Assembly: GCF_000308535.1 (NCBI RefSeq)
Contig: NZ_BAFW01000212.1
Location: 1-38,872 of the forward strand
Direction: 5' to 3'
DNA: 38,872 nucleotides
DNA from: Nocardia cerradoensis NBRC 101014
GTDB taxonomy: Bacteria; Actinomycetota; Actinomycetes; Mycobacteriales; Mycobacteriaceae
The translations under genes were made by a program, and so were the position numbers. Below are positions 27,455 through 36,046 of this stretch, one piece after another; positions within the stretch are counted from its first letter, which is position 1, and each line of letters begins with the position of its first letter. Under the pieces are notes generated by a model, which saw only the letters and a list, made by a program, of their open reading frames with translations, was not told where the DNA came from and ran no database searches.

Positions 27455-27475
27455 CGGGCCGTTATCTGCGGCCCG
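27455..27475 (-). terminator. Hairpin downstream of the prenyl synthase gene
   Basis: CGGGCCG (27455-27461) and CGGCCCG (27469-27475) pair around a 7-nt loop, 5 nt past the synthase stop. Candidate terminator, moderate strength. Confidence 0.45.
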
Positions 27476-27480
27476 CCCGC

Positions 27481-28275
27481 TCATACCCCGTAACGGCGAT
27501 GGCGCGCGGCGTAGTCGCGCAGTGCGCGCAGGAAGTCGACGCGGCGGAACTCCGGCCAGTAGGCCTCGGTGAACCAGATCTCGGAGTAGGCGCTCTGCCA
27601 CAGCAGGAAACCCGAGAGCCGCTGCTCCCCCGAGGTGCGGATGACCAGATCCGGATCGGGCTGGCCCGAGGTGTAGAGATGCTGGCCGATGGCGTTGACC
27701 GTGATCGACTGCACCAGGTCCTCCCCGGTCTCCCCGGCCGCGATCTCCTGCCGGACCAGCGAGCGCACCGCGTCGGCGATCTCCTGGCGGCCGCCGTAGC
27801 CGATGGCCACGTTCACGTGCACACCCGCGCGACCGTGCGTTTCGTCGGCCGCCTTCTCCATGCGGCGCGCGACGTCCTCGGGCAGGCCCTTCAGCGACCC
27901 GACGATGCGCACACCCCAGTTGTTCTCCGGTGCGGACAGTTCCTCGACCACATCGGTGATCACCTCGAACAGGGTTTCCAGTTCGTCGGCCGAGCGGCTG
28001 AGATTCTCGGTCGAGAGCAGATACACCGTCACCATCTCGATGCCCTCGGCCTGGCACCAGCCGACCAGTTCGGCGATCTTCAGCGCACCCACCCGGTGGC
28101 CGTGGGTGACGTCGGTGAAGCCGTTCTCCCGCGCCCAGCGGCGATTTCCGTCACAGACGACCGCGACGTGACGCGGATGCTGTTTGCCTGCCAGCTGTTT
28201 CGACAGCTGCGCCTCGTAGATGCGATAGGGCAGGTTGCGCACCTTACCGCTGAGCACCCGACTAGCAAGCTTCAC
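27481..28275 (-). CDS. Short-chain (2Z,6E)-farnesyl diphosphate synthase, cis-prenyltransferase
   Basis: Cis-prenyltransferase of the UppS family, 264 aa from the GTG at 28275. A TTG at 28284 has better spacing from AGAGGTGG and is an alternative. Signature motifs are HVAVVCDGNRRWARENG (catalytic Asp42), VYLLSTENLSR, HVNVAIGYGGRQEI and IRTSGEQRLSGFLLWQSAYS. Both sequence and location beside hemolysin III match M. tuberculosis Rv1086, which makes Z,E-farnesyl diphosphate from geranyl diphosphate and IPP as primer for decaprenyl phosphate synthesis. Long-chain UppS activity cannot be excluded from sequence alone. Confidence 0.92.
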   Translation of the reverse strand: MKLASRVLSGKVRNLPYRIYEAQLSKQLAGKQHPRHVAVVCDGNRRWARENGFTDVTHGHRVGALKIAELVGWCQAEGIEMVTVYLLSTENLSRSADELETLFEVITDVVEELSAPENNWGVRIVGSLKGLPEDVARRMEKAADETHGRAGVHVNVAIGYGGRQEIADAVRSLVRQEIAAGETGEDLVQSITVNAIGQHLYTSGQPDPDLVIRTSGEQRLSGFLLWQSAYSEIWFTEAYWPEFRRVDFLRALRDYAARHRRYGV

Positions 28276-28439
28276 GGCTGCCAAGCTTATCCACCTCTCG
28301 CGTGCCGCCCGAGTTCTCCGCCACATTCTGCTGCGCAGTGATGGCAGCGGACGCCACGATCAGTTCCCCGGTTCCGATCGACCCTATCGCGGCGGCGTCC
28401 GGCACGCGGAGCCTACTGCCGGTACAGTGACCGAAGAAC

Positions 28440-28461
28440 TAACCTACGCAACCGTAGGTTA
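28440..28461. promoter_or_regulatory. Perfect 9+9 bp palindromic operator upstream of hemolysin III gene
   Basis: Arms TAACCTACG (28440-28448) and CGTAGGTTA (28453-28461) with CAAC between, ending only 4 nt before the Shine-Dalgarno AGGAGG. The form is that of a TetR-type operator; a repressor bound here would block hlyIII transcription. It may alternatively fold as an RNA hairpin. The regulator is not in the window. Confidence 0.65.
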
Positions 28462-28476
28462 CTCAGGAGGTAACCA

Positions 28477-29202
28477 GTGACCGAACGGGTGAGCTCGGCA
28501 GATCCGGTCCTCGGGAAGGTGTCCGCGCTCGAGCATCTGGCCGAGGAGGGTCTGCGCACCCTGGCCGTCAAACCGCGGATGCGCGGCTGGATCCACACCT
28601 ACGCGGTCGGCGTCGCGGCGGTCGCCGTGGCCGTGCTGGTCGCGGCCGCGGCAACCGTGTCCGCCACCGCGGGCTGGTCGACACTGGTCTACGGCGTGAC
28701 CGTCTGCGGCATCTTCGGCATCAGCGCGATCTACCACCGCGTGACCTGGCAGTCCCCGCGCACCCGGATCCGCATGAAGCGCGCGGACCATTCGATGATC
28801 TTCCTGTTCATCGCCGGCAGCTACACCCCGTTCGCCCTGCTGGGACTGCCCGGCAGCACCGGGCTCACCCTGCTGAGCGTGGTCTGGGCCGGCGCCGTGG
28901 CCGGGGTGGCGCTGAAAGTGCTGTGGCCGGCCGCGCCGCGCTGGGTCGGGGTGCCGCTGTATCTGCTGCTGGGCTGGGCCATCGTGCCGGTCGCGGCGAC
29001 ACTGACCCACAACGTGGGCGTCACACCGATGGTGCTGCTCCTGATCGGCGGCATCGCCTACAGCGTCGGGGCGATCCTGTACGCCGCGAAATGGCCGAAT
29101 CCGTGGCCGGAGGTCTTCGGTCACCACGAATTCTTCCATGCGGCAACGGTTCTCGCGGCCCTGTGCCATTACGTCGCGATCTGGTTGGTCGTATTCTCGT
29201 AG
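28477..29202 (+). CDS. Hemolysin III / PAQR-family membrane protein
   Basis: 241-aa seven-helix membrane protein of the hemolysin III (YqfA/PAQR) family, matching Rv1085c by position. Conserved polar residues for the putative metal site are present: [27 protein letters not shown] and the C-terminal [17 protein letters not shown] with its His residues. GTG start at 28477 after AGGAGGTAACCA. Family members are linked to lipid hydrolase or sensor roles; true haemolysis is not implied. Expression is probably controlled at the upstream palindrome. Confidence 0.92.
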   Translation: MTERVSSADPVLGKVSALEHLAEEGLRTLAVKPRMRGWIHTYAVGVAAVAVAVLVAAAATVSATAGWSTLVYGVTVCGIFGISAIYHRVTWQSPRTRIRMKRADHSMIFLFIAGSYTPFALLGLPGSTGLTLLSVVWAGAVAGVALKVLWPAAPRWVGVPLYLLLGWAIVPVAATLTHNVGVTPMVLLLIGGIAYSVGAILYAAKWPNPWPEVFGHHEFFHAATVLAALCHYVAIWLVVFS

Positions 29203-29307
29203 GGCAAGATCACCGGTAACCTGCCACGGCCACATGCGCGGGTTCTATGCTCGTTCGTGCTGTACGTCCGAAACCGGTAACACCGAACCACACCACTGCC
29301 AGGGGCT

Positions 29308-30819
29308 ATGACCAGTCGACTCGTGCTCTGGGCCCTGCGTGCGCGCTGGGGCCTTTCGACGGTGGTGATGGTCTGCAACCTCGGCGGCCTCGCGGTCATC
29401 GTCGTCGAATTGTGGTTGAGCGGATTTCTCGGCAACCTCGGCGAGGACTGGCTCAGCGCGGTCGCCCAGACCGCGATCTATCCGGTGATCGGCGCACTGG
29501 CCGGCATCGTGCTGGCGGTGCGCGACCGGGTGTACTACTTCAGCTGGATCGACCAGACCCGCCGGCCCACCCGGCCCGAAGCCGAACGACTGCTGAAACT
29601 GCCCATCGCGATCACCGTCCGGGCGCTGGCCATCTGGATACCGGGCGTCGCCATCGCCACGGCACTGTTCGCCCAGGTGGTGCCCACCCGGGCCCTGTGG
29701 GCGATCGGCGCGATGTTCTTCCTGGGCGGGCTGGAGTCGGCGGGCTTCACCTTCCTGGTGGTGGACCGGCTCATCCGGCCGACGATTCCGGTGATCGCGC
29801 GGGTGCTCGGCGGTACCTCGCACTGGAGTGCCACCGTGCTCAACCGGCTGGTCATCTCCTGGGCGGTGGCCGGCGCGATGCCACTATTGATGTTGATCAC
29901 CGTCCTCGGCGATCCCGTGGCCGACGCCACCGACCGGGTGCGGACCGCGCTGTACATGTCGCTGGTCGGTCTGCTGGTCGGGGCACTGACCACCGCCACC
30001 CTGGCCCGATCGGTGGCGGCGCCGCTGGGAACGCTGCGGCGCGCGCTGGACCGGATCGCGCGCGGCGAACTCTCCGCACGCGTGCCGATCACCAGCGCCA
30101 GTGAGATCGGGCGCCTGGAACTGTCGGTGAACGAACTGGCCGAGAATCTGTCCGAACGCGAACGCATGCGCGACGTCTTCGGCCGCCACGTCGGCAACGA
30201 GGTGGCCGAACGCGCGCTGGCCGGCGGCGTCGACCTGACCGGCGACGTGCGGGTGGTGACCGCGCTGTTCGTCGATGTGACCGGATCGGTGGAGATGTCC
30301 ACCGAACTCGCGCCGCGCGAGTTCGTCGACCAGCTGAACCGGCTGCTGGCCGTGGTCGTCTCGGCGACCGAGGACAACGGCGGGCTGGTCAACAAATTCG
30401 AGGGCGATGCGGCCCTGTGCATCTTCGGTGCGCCGATCGCCCTGGGCGACAACGCGACTCCCGCTCTGCGCGCCGCGCGCCGCATCCGCGACGAGGTGGC
30501 CCTCGGTGGTGAATTCGATATCGGCATCGGCCTGGCACGCGGCAGCGTGTTCGCCGGCGACGTGGGTACCGACACCCGGCTGGAATACACCGTGATCGGC
30601 GACGCCGTGAACGAGGCCTCCCGGCTCACCACCGAGGCCAAGGAGGTCCCCCGCCGGATCCTGGCCAGCCAGGCAGTGATCGACGCGGCGACCGAATCCG
30701 AACGGTCCCGCTGGGTGCTCTACGACAAGATCCAGCTGCGGGGCCGGCGGGAGCCGACGGCGTGCTGGACCGACCGCAAACCGGTGGGGTTGGGCGCGGA
30801 CGCTCCGGTCGAGGAGTGA
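29308..30819 (+). CDS. Membrane adenylate/guanylate cyclase with HAMP domain
   Basis: 503-aa class III nucleotidyl cyclase of the type found in mycobacterial Rv1318c-Rv1320c. About six hydrophobic segments occupy residues 10-235. A HAMP linker follows (about 230-285, RSVAAPLGTLRRALDRIARG) and the cyclase domain covers 312-475. All catalytic residues are present: metal Asp323 (FVDVTGS) and Asp367 (KFEGDAA), substrate-selecting Lys363 and Asp432 (TVIGDAVNEASRL), and transition-state Asn435 and Arg439. Lys/Asp at the selecting positions indicates ATP as substrate. ATG at 29308 follows CAGGGGCT. It probably signals an envelope stimulus through cAMP. Confidence 0.94.
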   Translation: MTSRLVLWALRARWGLSTVVMVCNLGGLAVIVVELWLSGFLGNLGEDWLSAVAQTAIYPVIGALAGIVLAVRDRVYYFSWIDQTRRPTRPEAERLLKLPIAITVRALAIWIPGVAIATALFAQVVPTRALWAIGAMFFLGGLESAGFTFLVVDRLIRPTIPVIARVLGGTSHWSATVLNRLVISWAVAGAMPLLMLITVLGDPVADATDRVRTALYMSLVGLLVGALTTATLARSVAAPLGTLRRALDRIARGELSARVPITSASEIGRLELSVNELAENLSERERMRDVFGRHVGNEVAERALAGGVDLTGDVRVVTALFVDVTGSVEMSTELAPREFVDQLNRLLAVVVSATEDNGGLVNKFEGDAALCIFGAPIALGDNATPALRAARRIRDEVALGGEFDIGIGLARGSVFAGDVGTDTRLEYTVIGDAVNEASRLTTEAKEVPRRILASQAVIDAATESERSRWVLYDKIQLRGRREPTACWTDRKPVGLGADAPVEE

Positions 30820-30997
30820 GGGCGGTGGCGCCGGATGCCGCGCACCGCTCGTCACGCGGCCCTTGGGCGACCCGTCGACCACGCCGTGGACGCGGTCGTC
30901 CCGGCCGAGGAGCAGCGGGCCGCTCGGTCGGCGGCTGCGGACCGGTCGGTACTTCGCCGCTGATTTCGTCGCCGACGAGCGGCTCTCGGGGCCGGGA

Positions 30998-33076
30998 TCA
31001 GGAGCCTACGAGCGCAGCGCGCACCTCTCGCGGTTCCGATACCGGCAGGTCGCACACGGTGCCGCGGCACACGTAGGCCGCGGGGGCGCCGCCCCGGGCG
31101 GGTCGGTCCGTGAGCAGTGGGACCGAATCGGATTGCCCCGCAACGACCACCGCACCTCCGGGAGCGAAACGACGTGCGGTGCGCAGCAATTCGGCCGTCG
31201 CCCGGGTGTCGGGCGATTGCGAGATCGCGATCTGGATCGGCCCGGCCAGCGCGGCTTCGGCGACGCTGAGCCACTGCCCGCCGGAGCGCGGCGCCCGGGC
31301 CAGGACGATGGCGCCGGCGTTCAGGGTGGCATCGGCCAGCGTGCGGTAGCGAGCTGCGCGGTCCGGGGCACTCAGGGCGGAGGCGGTGAGCAGGGTTTCG
31401 GCGAAGGCGGAGGCCCCGGCCGGGGTCGCCCCGTCGAGCGGGTCGCGCGGCCGGGCGACGAGTTGCTCGGCATCGGCGGCCGTGTCGAACCAACTGCCGG
31501 GCTGCGCCGGATCCTCGAAAAGGGTTGCGGCGGCGTCGATCAGCTGCTGCGCACGATCGAGCCAGGACAGTTCGCCGGTGGCCTGGTGCAGGGCCAGCAG
31601 TCCGGTCGCCAGCCATGCGTAGTCTTCGAGCACACCGGGCGCGCTACCGGTCGCGCCGCCCAGCGAGGCGCGCACCAAACGGCCGTCGACCAGATGGCGG
31701 TCCAGCAGGTATCGCGCGCACCGGGCCGCGGCGTCGATCCATTCCGGCCGGTCGTGGGCGGCACCGGCCTCGGCGAGGGCGGTGATCGCGATACCGTTCC
31801 ACGCGGTGACCACCTTGTCGTCACGCTCGGGTTGCGGCCGTCGGTCCCGCACCGCGCGCAGCCGCTGCCGGATGTCGTCGAAGCGGCGGGCGTCGGCAGG
31901 GTCCTCCCCCGGACCTGCGCCGGGGTCGGTGTATCGGGTGAGCACGGAGGTCCCGTGTTCGAACGTGCCCTCGGCCGTCACACCGAATGTCGCTGCGGCC
32001 CAAGGGCCGTCTTCGGGACCGAGTGCGTCCGTGAGCTGCTGCGGCGTCCACACGTAGGTGGCGCCTTCGATACCGGGCGCACCCGGCTCCACGTGGGTGT
32101 CGGCGTCGAAGGCCGAGGCGAACCCGCCCTCGGCGGTCAGCAGATCGGTGAGCAGGAAGGCGGCGGTTTCCTCGGTGATCCGTTGCGGCAGTGAGGCGCT
32201 CGCATCCGGAGCGCCGCTCGACTCCAGCCGCGCCAGATGCGCGTAGGCACGCAGGAGTTGCGCATTGTCGTAGAGCATCTTCTCGAAATGCGGAACCACC
32301 CAGGCGGCATCGACCGAGTAGCGGGCGAACCCGCCGCGCAGCTGATCGTAGATACCGCCGCGAGCCATGGCGGCACAGGTAGCCGAAACCGCCTGTCGCG
32401 CAGCGTCTTCGCCGGTGCGCTCGTAATGGCGCAGCAGCCCCTCCAGCAGCGCCGAGGGCGGGAACTTCGGCGCCCCACCGAATCCGGCGTAGCGCTCGTC
32501 GACATCGCGCAACACCGCGGCGACCGCGTGCGCGAGCAGCTCCGGAGTGACGGTCAGCTCACTCGCGGGCAGTCCGGCACCCTGGTCCCGCAACGCCTGC
32601 GCGACCTGACCGGCGGCCTGGTCGACCTCGTCGCGGCGATTGGTCCAGGTGTCGGTGACCGCGGTCAGCAGCTGAGTGAACGACGGCATACCGCCGCGCG
32701 GCGACTTCGGATAGTAGGTGCCGCAGTAGAACGGCTCCCCGGCCGGCGTGAGGAAACACGTCATCGGCCAGCCACCCTGCCCGGTCATCGCGACGGTCGC
32801 GGACATGTACACCGCGTCGATGTCGGGCCGTTCCTCCCGATCGACCTTCACACAGACGAAATTCGCGTTCATCAGCTCGGCGGTGGCCGGATCGGCGAAC
32901 GATTCGTGCGCCATCACATGACACCAGTGACACGAGGCGTAACCGACCGACAGCAGGATCGGCACGTCCCGCGCTCGCGCCTCCTCGAGCGCCTCGGCCC
33001 CCCATTCCCGCCAGTCGACGGGGTTGTCGGCATGCTGGCGCAGGTAGGGCGATGTCGCGTCGGCCAAGCGATTCAT
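30998..33076 (-). CDS. DUF255 thioredoxin-fold / six-hairpin protein (YyaL/Rv1084-like)
   Basis: 692-aa protein. The N-terminal thioredoxin-like DUF255 domain (about 1-165) has the redox motif YASCHWCHVMAHESF (Cys49, Cys52) and MTGQGGWPMTCFLTP. The rest forms an alpha/alpha-toroid with PKFPP, GGIYDQLRGGFARYSVDAAW and EKMLYDNAQLL motifs as in N-acylglucosamine-epimerase-like folds. I chose the ATG at 33076 with GGGAGGGTGGAG just upstream; a start 9 codons earlier exists. Corresponds to Rv1084 in the conserved order. Reaction unknown; proteins of this type are called thioredoxin-domain or spermatogenesis-associated 20 homologues. It marks the end of the conserved block. Confidence 0.92.
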   Translation of the reverse strand: MNRLADATSPYLRQHADNPVDWREWGAEALEEARARDVPILLSVGYASCHWCHVMAHESFADPATAELMNANFVCVKVDREERPDIDAVYMSATVAMTGQGGWPMTCFLTPAGEPFYCGTYYPKSPRGGMPSFTQLLTAVTDTWTNRRDEVDQAAGQVAQALRDQGAGLPASELTVTPELLAHAVAAVLRDVDERYAGFGGAPKFPPSALLEGLLRHYERTGEDAARQAVSATCAAMARGGIYDQLRGGFARYSVDAAWVVPHFEKMLYDNAQLLRAYAHLARLESSGAPDASASLPQRITEETAAFLLTDLLTAEGGFASAFDADTHVEPGAPGIEGATYVWTPQQLTDALGPEDGPWAAATFGVTAEGTFEHGTSVLTRYTDPGAGPGEDPADARRFDDIRQRLRAVRDRRPQPERDDKVVTAWNGIAITALAEAGAAHDRPEWIDAAARCARYLLDRHLVDGRLVRASLGGATGSAPGVLEDYAWLATGLLALHQATGELSWLDRAQQLIDAAATLFEDPAQPGSWFDTAADAEQLVARPRDPLDGATPAGASAFAETLLTASALSAPDRAARYRTLADATLNAGAIVLARAPRSGGQWLSVAEAALAGPIQIAISQSPDTRATAELLRTARRFAPGGAVVVAGQSDSVPLLTDRPARGGAPAAYVCRGTVCDLPVSEPREVRAALVGS

Positions 33077-33330
33077 GGCTCCACCCTCCCACAGGACCGA
33101 CACCCAGCAACACCCGTCGACCGGTCAGCCGAGCCGCACGGCCGCGCGCGATATTCCTCGACGCGATGCAGGCGGTACGCACACGCTTGCGCGCCACAGC
33201 CATCACCCCGACTCGCAAACCGCCTGACCGATTCGCTGGTCAACGGCTCGCGCCGGTCCGTGAAGCGAGGACACGGAGTCGGACGAACTCGGATTCGACC
33301 GGGCGGCTGCGCACCAAAGCCTTCCGCGCC

Positions 33331-33706
33331 CTATGGGGTCGCCGCCGTCCCACCGTCCAGTCTCTGTCGCGCGGCCTCGATCTCGGGTGACAGCTGCCGA
33401 TGCAGTTCCGGCGCATGGGTTTCCACAACAGACCAGACGATATCGTCGTCGACGAGCCAATAGTTGTGGGCGATTCGATTACGCATGCCTTTGATCAGTC
33501 GCAGCGGGACCTCCGGATGGGCGGACAACCAGTCGTCACCCAGTCGCTCGAGGTCGGCGGGCCAATCTGATCACACCGAACTGACACGCCCGGGCCACCG
33601 CGATATCGGAGTCGTAAACCTCTCGGCCGCGGGCGCACAGATCAGCCATTTCGGTGAGCGTCGCTGCGAGGAACAGTAGTCGCTCATCCACACGCGACCT
33701 GGTCAT
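33331..33706 (-). pseudogene. hepT: HepT-type HEPN RNase toxin, frameshifted
   Basis: Two frames make up one DUF86/HepT protein of about 124 residues. Residues 1-49 (from the ATG at 33706, MTRSRVDERLLFLAATL) read through FGVIRLA; the frame then runs into a TGA. A one-base shift inside the GC run at about 33557-33562 restores ADLERLGDDWLSAHPEV and the catalytic HEPN motif GMRNRIAHNYW (Rx4HxY) down to the TAG at 33331. The ATG overlaps the mntA stop (ATGA), the standard operon join. HepT is the toxin RNase inactivated by MntA-mediated AMPylation of the motif Tyr. Either the toxin is dead here or the base is a sequencing or phase-variation event. Confidence 0.8.
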
Positions 33707-34221
33707 GCGGCGAATGCCAGTGGGAGACGGTCACGTTCGAGTCCCTGGCGTAGGAGCTCGTTACGATCCAGTTCGGTGGTCGTCACCACGTCGACCGGGC
33801 ACCCCAGAACGTCGGCGATGTCCTCAGCCAGGCCGAAGATATCGACGACCGAGCTGCCAGGCAAGAGTTCCACCAGCAGATCGAGATCGGATCCGGGACG
33901 GTCTTCTCCGCGTGCAACGGAGCCGAACACCCATGCACGCACGACGGGATACCTCATCAGAACCTGGGCGAACTCGGCCCGGTATCGATCCAGGAGTTCG
34001 CTGGGGCGCACCGTGTTCACCAGCCCGGTATCGAGCCGGAAGCCCGCCGCGGCGAGAATCCGTTCGAGCATGGCCACGGACGGCTGCCTGCGACCCGATT
34101 CGATGTTCGCAACGCTGGACTGGGCGACCCCCGCACGCTGGGCAAGCTCACGCTGGGACAACCCGCGACGCGTTCGTGCGTCGAGGACAAGTTTCGCCGC
34201 CGTACTGTGCGAGGCTGCCAC
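33703..34221 (-). CDS. mntA: MntA-type nucleotidyltransferase antitoxin with N-terminal HTH
   Basis: 172-aa fusion: an XRE/HTH_3 DNA-binding domain (about residues 8-62, LSQRELAQRAGVAQSSVANI) joined to a minimal nucleotidyltransferase domain with FGSVARGEDRPGSDLDLLVE (Gly100-Ser101, Asp112, Asp114) and the third acidic residue in CPVDVV (Asp144). MntA-family enzymes neutralise HepT by adding AMP. Most MntA proteins lack an HTH, so this version can also bind its own promoter. GTG start at 34221, 7 nt from a 20-bp palindrome. hepT overlaps by 4 nt. Confidence 0.9.
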   Translation of the reverse strand: MAASHSTAAKLVLDARTRRGLSQRELAQRAGVAQSSVANIESGRRQPSVAMLERILAAAGFRLDTGLVNTVRPSELLDRYRAEFAQVLMRYPVVRAWVFGSVARGEDRPGSDLDLLVELLPGSSVVDIFGLAEDIADVLGCPVDVVTTTELDRNELLRQGLERDRLPLAFAA

Positions 34222-34228
34222 ACGAGAA

Positions 34229-34248
34229 TGATAGCGGATCCGCTATCA
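34229..34248. promoter_or_regulatory. 20-bp perfect palindrome at the mntA promoter
   Basis: TGATAGCGGATCCGCTATCA is fully self-complementary and ends 7 bp before the mntA GTG. On the minus strand TATCAT inside it is a good -10 box ending 6 nt before the GTG, implying a leaderless mRNA with the operator covering the promoter; the HTH of MntA is the obvious binder. Confidence 0.75.
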
Positions 34249-34329
34249 GGTGAGAAGGCGACGCTGATGCCGTCTCCTCGCCAATCGCCCTTTTCTCGCC
34301 GCTGTCCACCGGCTCGACGCTCGCTAGCA

Positions 34330-34626
34330 CTACTCGGGCGGGGGGAGCAGCGGCCCCAGCGGGCCGAGGTCGATGTTGAGGTCTTCCGGGGTCAGGCCGA
34401 AGTGTTCGCGCAGTTCCGCCATGCGTTGTTCGAGCAGCATCAGGGTGGTTCCGATGCGTTCGACCTGGGTGTCGGTGAGGTCGCCGGCGTCGACGCGGCG
34501 CAGCGCCTGGCGCTCCATCAGTTGGCGTAGCAGCTCCACCAGGATGAGCACGAGGGTGACCAGTCCGCGCTCGACGGATTCCGGGTCGGTGTCGATACGC
34601 GGTGGGATACCGCCGAATTCAGTCAT
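34330..34626 (-). CDS. gvpK: Gas vesicle protein GvpK
   Basis: 98-aa GvpK, an essential accessory protein of gas-vesicle assembly. The signature PPRIDTDPESVERGLVTLVL, then LVELLRQLMERQALRRVDAG and LNIDLGPLGPLLPP, matches the family and length is near the norm. It is the last gene of the operon; the start overlaps the gvpS stop by 8 nt. No terminator was spotted in the 108 bp before mntA. Confidence 0.95.
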   Translation of the reverse strand: MTEFGGIPPRIDTDPESVERGLVTLVLILVELLRQLMERQALRRVDAGDLTDTQVERIGTTLMLLEQRMAELREHFGLTPEDLNIDLGPLGPLLPPPE

Positions 34627-34870
34627 CGGCGTGCTTGTCGGGCGACGCGGACAGGGCCGGCGGAAACAGGGTGCTGATCGAGGAGATGAGGGCGCGCAGC
34701 GAGATCTGCACCAGATCCACGTCGGCGATGGCGAGTCTGATGTCGCCGGTGATGATCACACCGCCCGCCAGCACCCGGTCCAGGAGGTCCACCAGCGCGA
34801 TACGCCGCTCGGTGTCGACGGCGCGATCGGGCGGTGACGTGCCGGCGCGCGTCATGTCGGCCCGGGTCAT
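34619..34870 (-). CDS. gvpS: GvpA-like gas vesicle protein GvpS
   Basis: 83-aa GvpA-family accessory protein. Core VDLLDRVLAGGVIITGDIRL, ADVDLVQISLRALISSI aligns with the GvpA fold but has the GvpS-type ISLRALISS second half. The ATG at 34870 overlaps the gvpL stop (ATGA); a second ATG at 34855 is possible, the N-terminus having the repeat MTRAD-MTRAG. It may cap or nucleate vesicles. Confidence 0.85.
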   Translation of the reverse strand: MTRADMTRAGTSPPDRAVDTERRIALVDLLDRVLAGGVIITGDIRLAIADVDLVQISLRALISSISTLFPPALSASPDKHADD

Positions 34871-35655
34871 GTCTGCTCGCGTTGTACGCCCGCGAACGAA
34901 TACGGCGGCCACGGACCGGTGAGCTCTAATCTGATGCCGGGGAATTCGGCGCCGAGCGCGGTGACGGTCGCCGTGAAGTCCTCGGTCCGGTCGTCGTCGA
35001 CGAGGTAGGTGCCGTTGAGCACCATCCAGTCGCGCCGGCCGCTCACCGCCGGGTCGGTCAGCGGCTGACACCGTCCGGCCGCGGCCCGGCGCAGCAACCG
35101 CGCGTGCACCTGCGCCGCCCGCTCGGCCGCATCGCGTTCGACGGTTTCCTGCGCGGACAATTGCGCACGCCGCCGGGCCAGATACGCCGCGCCCGGCGTC
35201 ATGGTGCCGGCGTCGGCCTTCGCCTCGGCGACCGCGGCGGTGAGGGCGGCGCGGTCACCGTACGCGCGCACTCCCCACTCGGTGCGCCCGCTCACCAATT
35301 CCAGCGCGGCGACGAAATCCGCTCGCCGTTCGTCGAGCAACTCCCGCACCCGGTCGTCGTCGCGGAAGACGGTGGCCAGCCGCAACGGAACGGCCGGACC
35401 GCGACGGACCACCGCCGAGACCACCGCGTCGTGGGCCCGTGCCGTCGCCTCCAGCCAGTCCAGGTCCTCGAAGTTCCGGCGCAGCGGTTCCTCGCCGAAC
35501 ACGTCCAGCGGAACCGAGCCCACGACCGCGGTGAGATCGCCCGAAACCACCGTGCGCACCGACTCTCCCGCGACTCCGGCCGGCCCGTCGGGCGCGATCG
35601 CGTCGTCGCGAGACGCCGCCACGGCGTACAACCAGACCGCCCGATCACCGGTCAC
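34867..35655 (-). CDS. gvpL: Gas vesicle protein GvpL (GvpL/F family)
   Basis: 262-aa member of the GvpL/GvpF family; start is the GTG at 35655, which has GAAGGA 6 nt upstream, rather than the GTG at 35682. Two-domain pattern: N-terminal VWLYAVAASRDD and central PLRLATVFRDDDRV followed by WGVRAYGDRAALTA, ending in the conserved LELTGPWPPYSF. These proteins contact GvpA during assembly. Overlaps gvpJ by 11 nt and gvpS by 4 nt. Confidence 0.92.
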   Translation of the reverse strand: MTGDRAVWLYAVAASRDDAIAPDGPAGVAGESVRTVVSGDLTAVVGSVPLDVFGEEPLRRNFEDLDWLEATARAHDAVVSAVVRRGPAVPLRLATVFRDDDRVRELLDERRADFVAALELVSGRTEWGVRAYGDRAALTAAVAEAKADAGTMTPGAAYLARRRAQLSAQETVERDAAERAAQVHARLLRRAAAGRCQPLTDPAVSGRRDWMVLNGTYLVDDDRTEDFTATVTALGAEFPGIRLELTGPWPPYSFAGVQREQT

Positions 35656-36046
35656 GGCCGGTCCTTCGCGGCTCGCGGGCACGTTCGATGGGCTCCGGGC
35701 GTTCGGCCGCCCCCTCCAGTTGGGCGATCCGCTCGCGGAGTTTCCGATTCTCGAGTTCGAGGTCGTTGTCCTGCTTCTCCAGCGTGTGTGCCTTGCTGTT
35801 GAGCCAGGGATCGGTCTCCCACCAGTCGATGCCCACCGACTTGGCCGTCTCCAGCGAGGCGATCACCAACCGCAGTTTGATGGTGAGCAGTTCGATGTCG
35901 AGAAGATTGACCTGGATATCGCCCGCGATCACCAGACCCTTGTCGAGGACTCGTTCCAGGATGTCGGCGAGGTTGGTCGAGTGCCCGCCGCCGCCCCCGC
36001 CGCCGAAGGGCTGCGGCGCGTACGACTCACCTCCGACTACCGTCAT
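35645..36046 (-). CDS. gvpJ: GvpJ-type gas vesicle protein with poly-Gly N-terminus
   Basis: 133-aa GvpA-family protein. Core LADILERVLDKGLVIAGDIQ, then LLDIELLTIKLRLVIASLET, is followed by the GvpJ mark GIDWWETDPWL. A C-terminal coiled coil (LELENRKLRERIAQLE) and a basic Arg-rich tail extend the usual length. The N-terminus carries a run of seven glycines (PFGGGGGGGHS). Start ATG at 36046 overlaps the gvpO stop by one base (TGATG). Confidence 0.92.
   Translation of the reverse strand: MTVVGGESYAPQPFGGGGGGGHSTNLADILERVLDKGLVIAGDIQVNLLDIELLTIKLRLVIASLETAKSVGIDWWETDPWLNSKAHTLEKQDNDLELENRKLRERIAQLEGAAERPEPIERAREPRRTGRDR

Noticed and set aside
30820..30997. Imperfect CGGCCGAG/CTCGGTCG stem between the cyclase and the DUF255 gene as a terminator
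   Set aside because: The stem needs a mismatch or wobble pair and is weaker than many chance GC stems here.
33077..33330. Possible small basic gene (minus strand, frame with VRTACIASRNIARGRAARL) in the gap before the DUF255 gene
   Set aside because: No good start or ribosome site and it runs into the DUF255 gene in another frame; slight resemblance to CsbD-like proteins is not enough.
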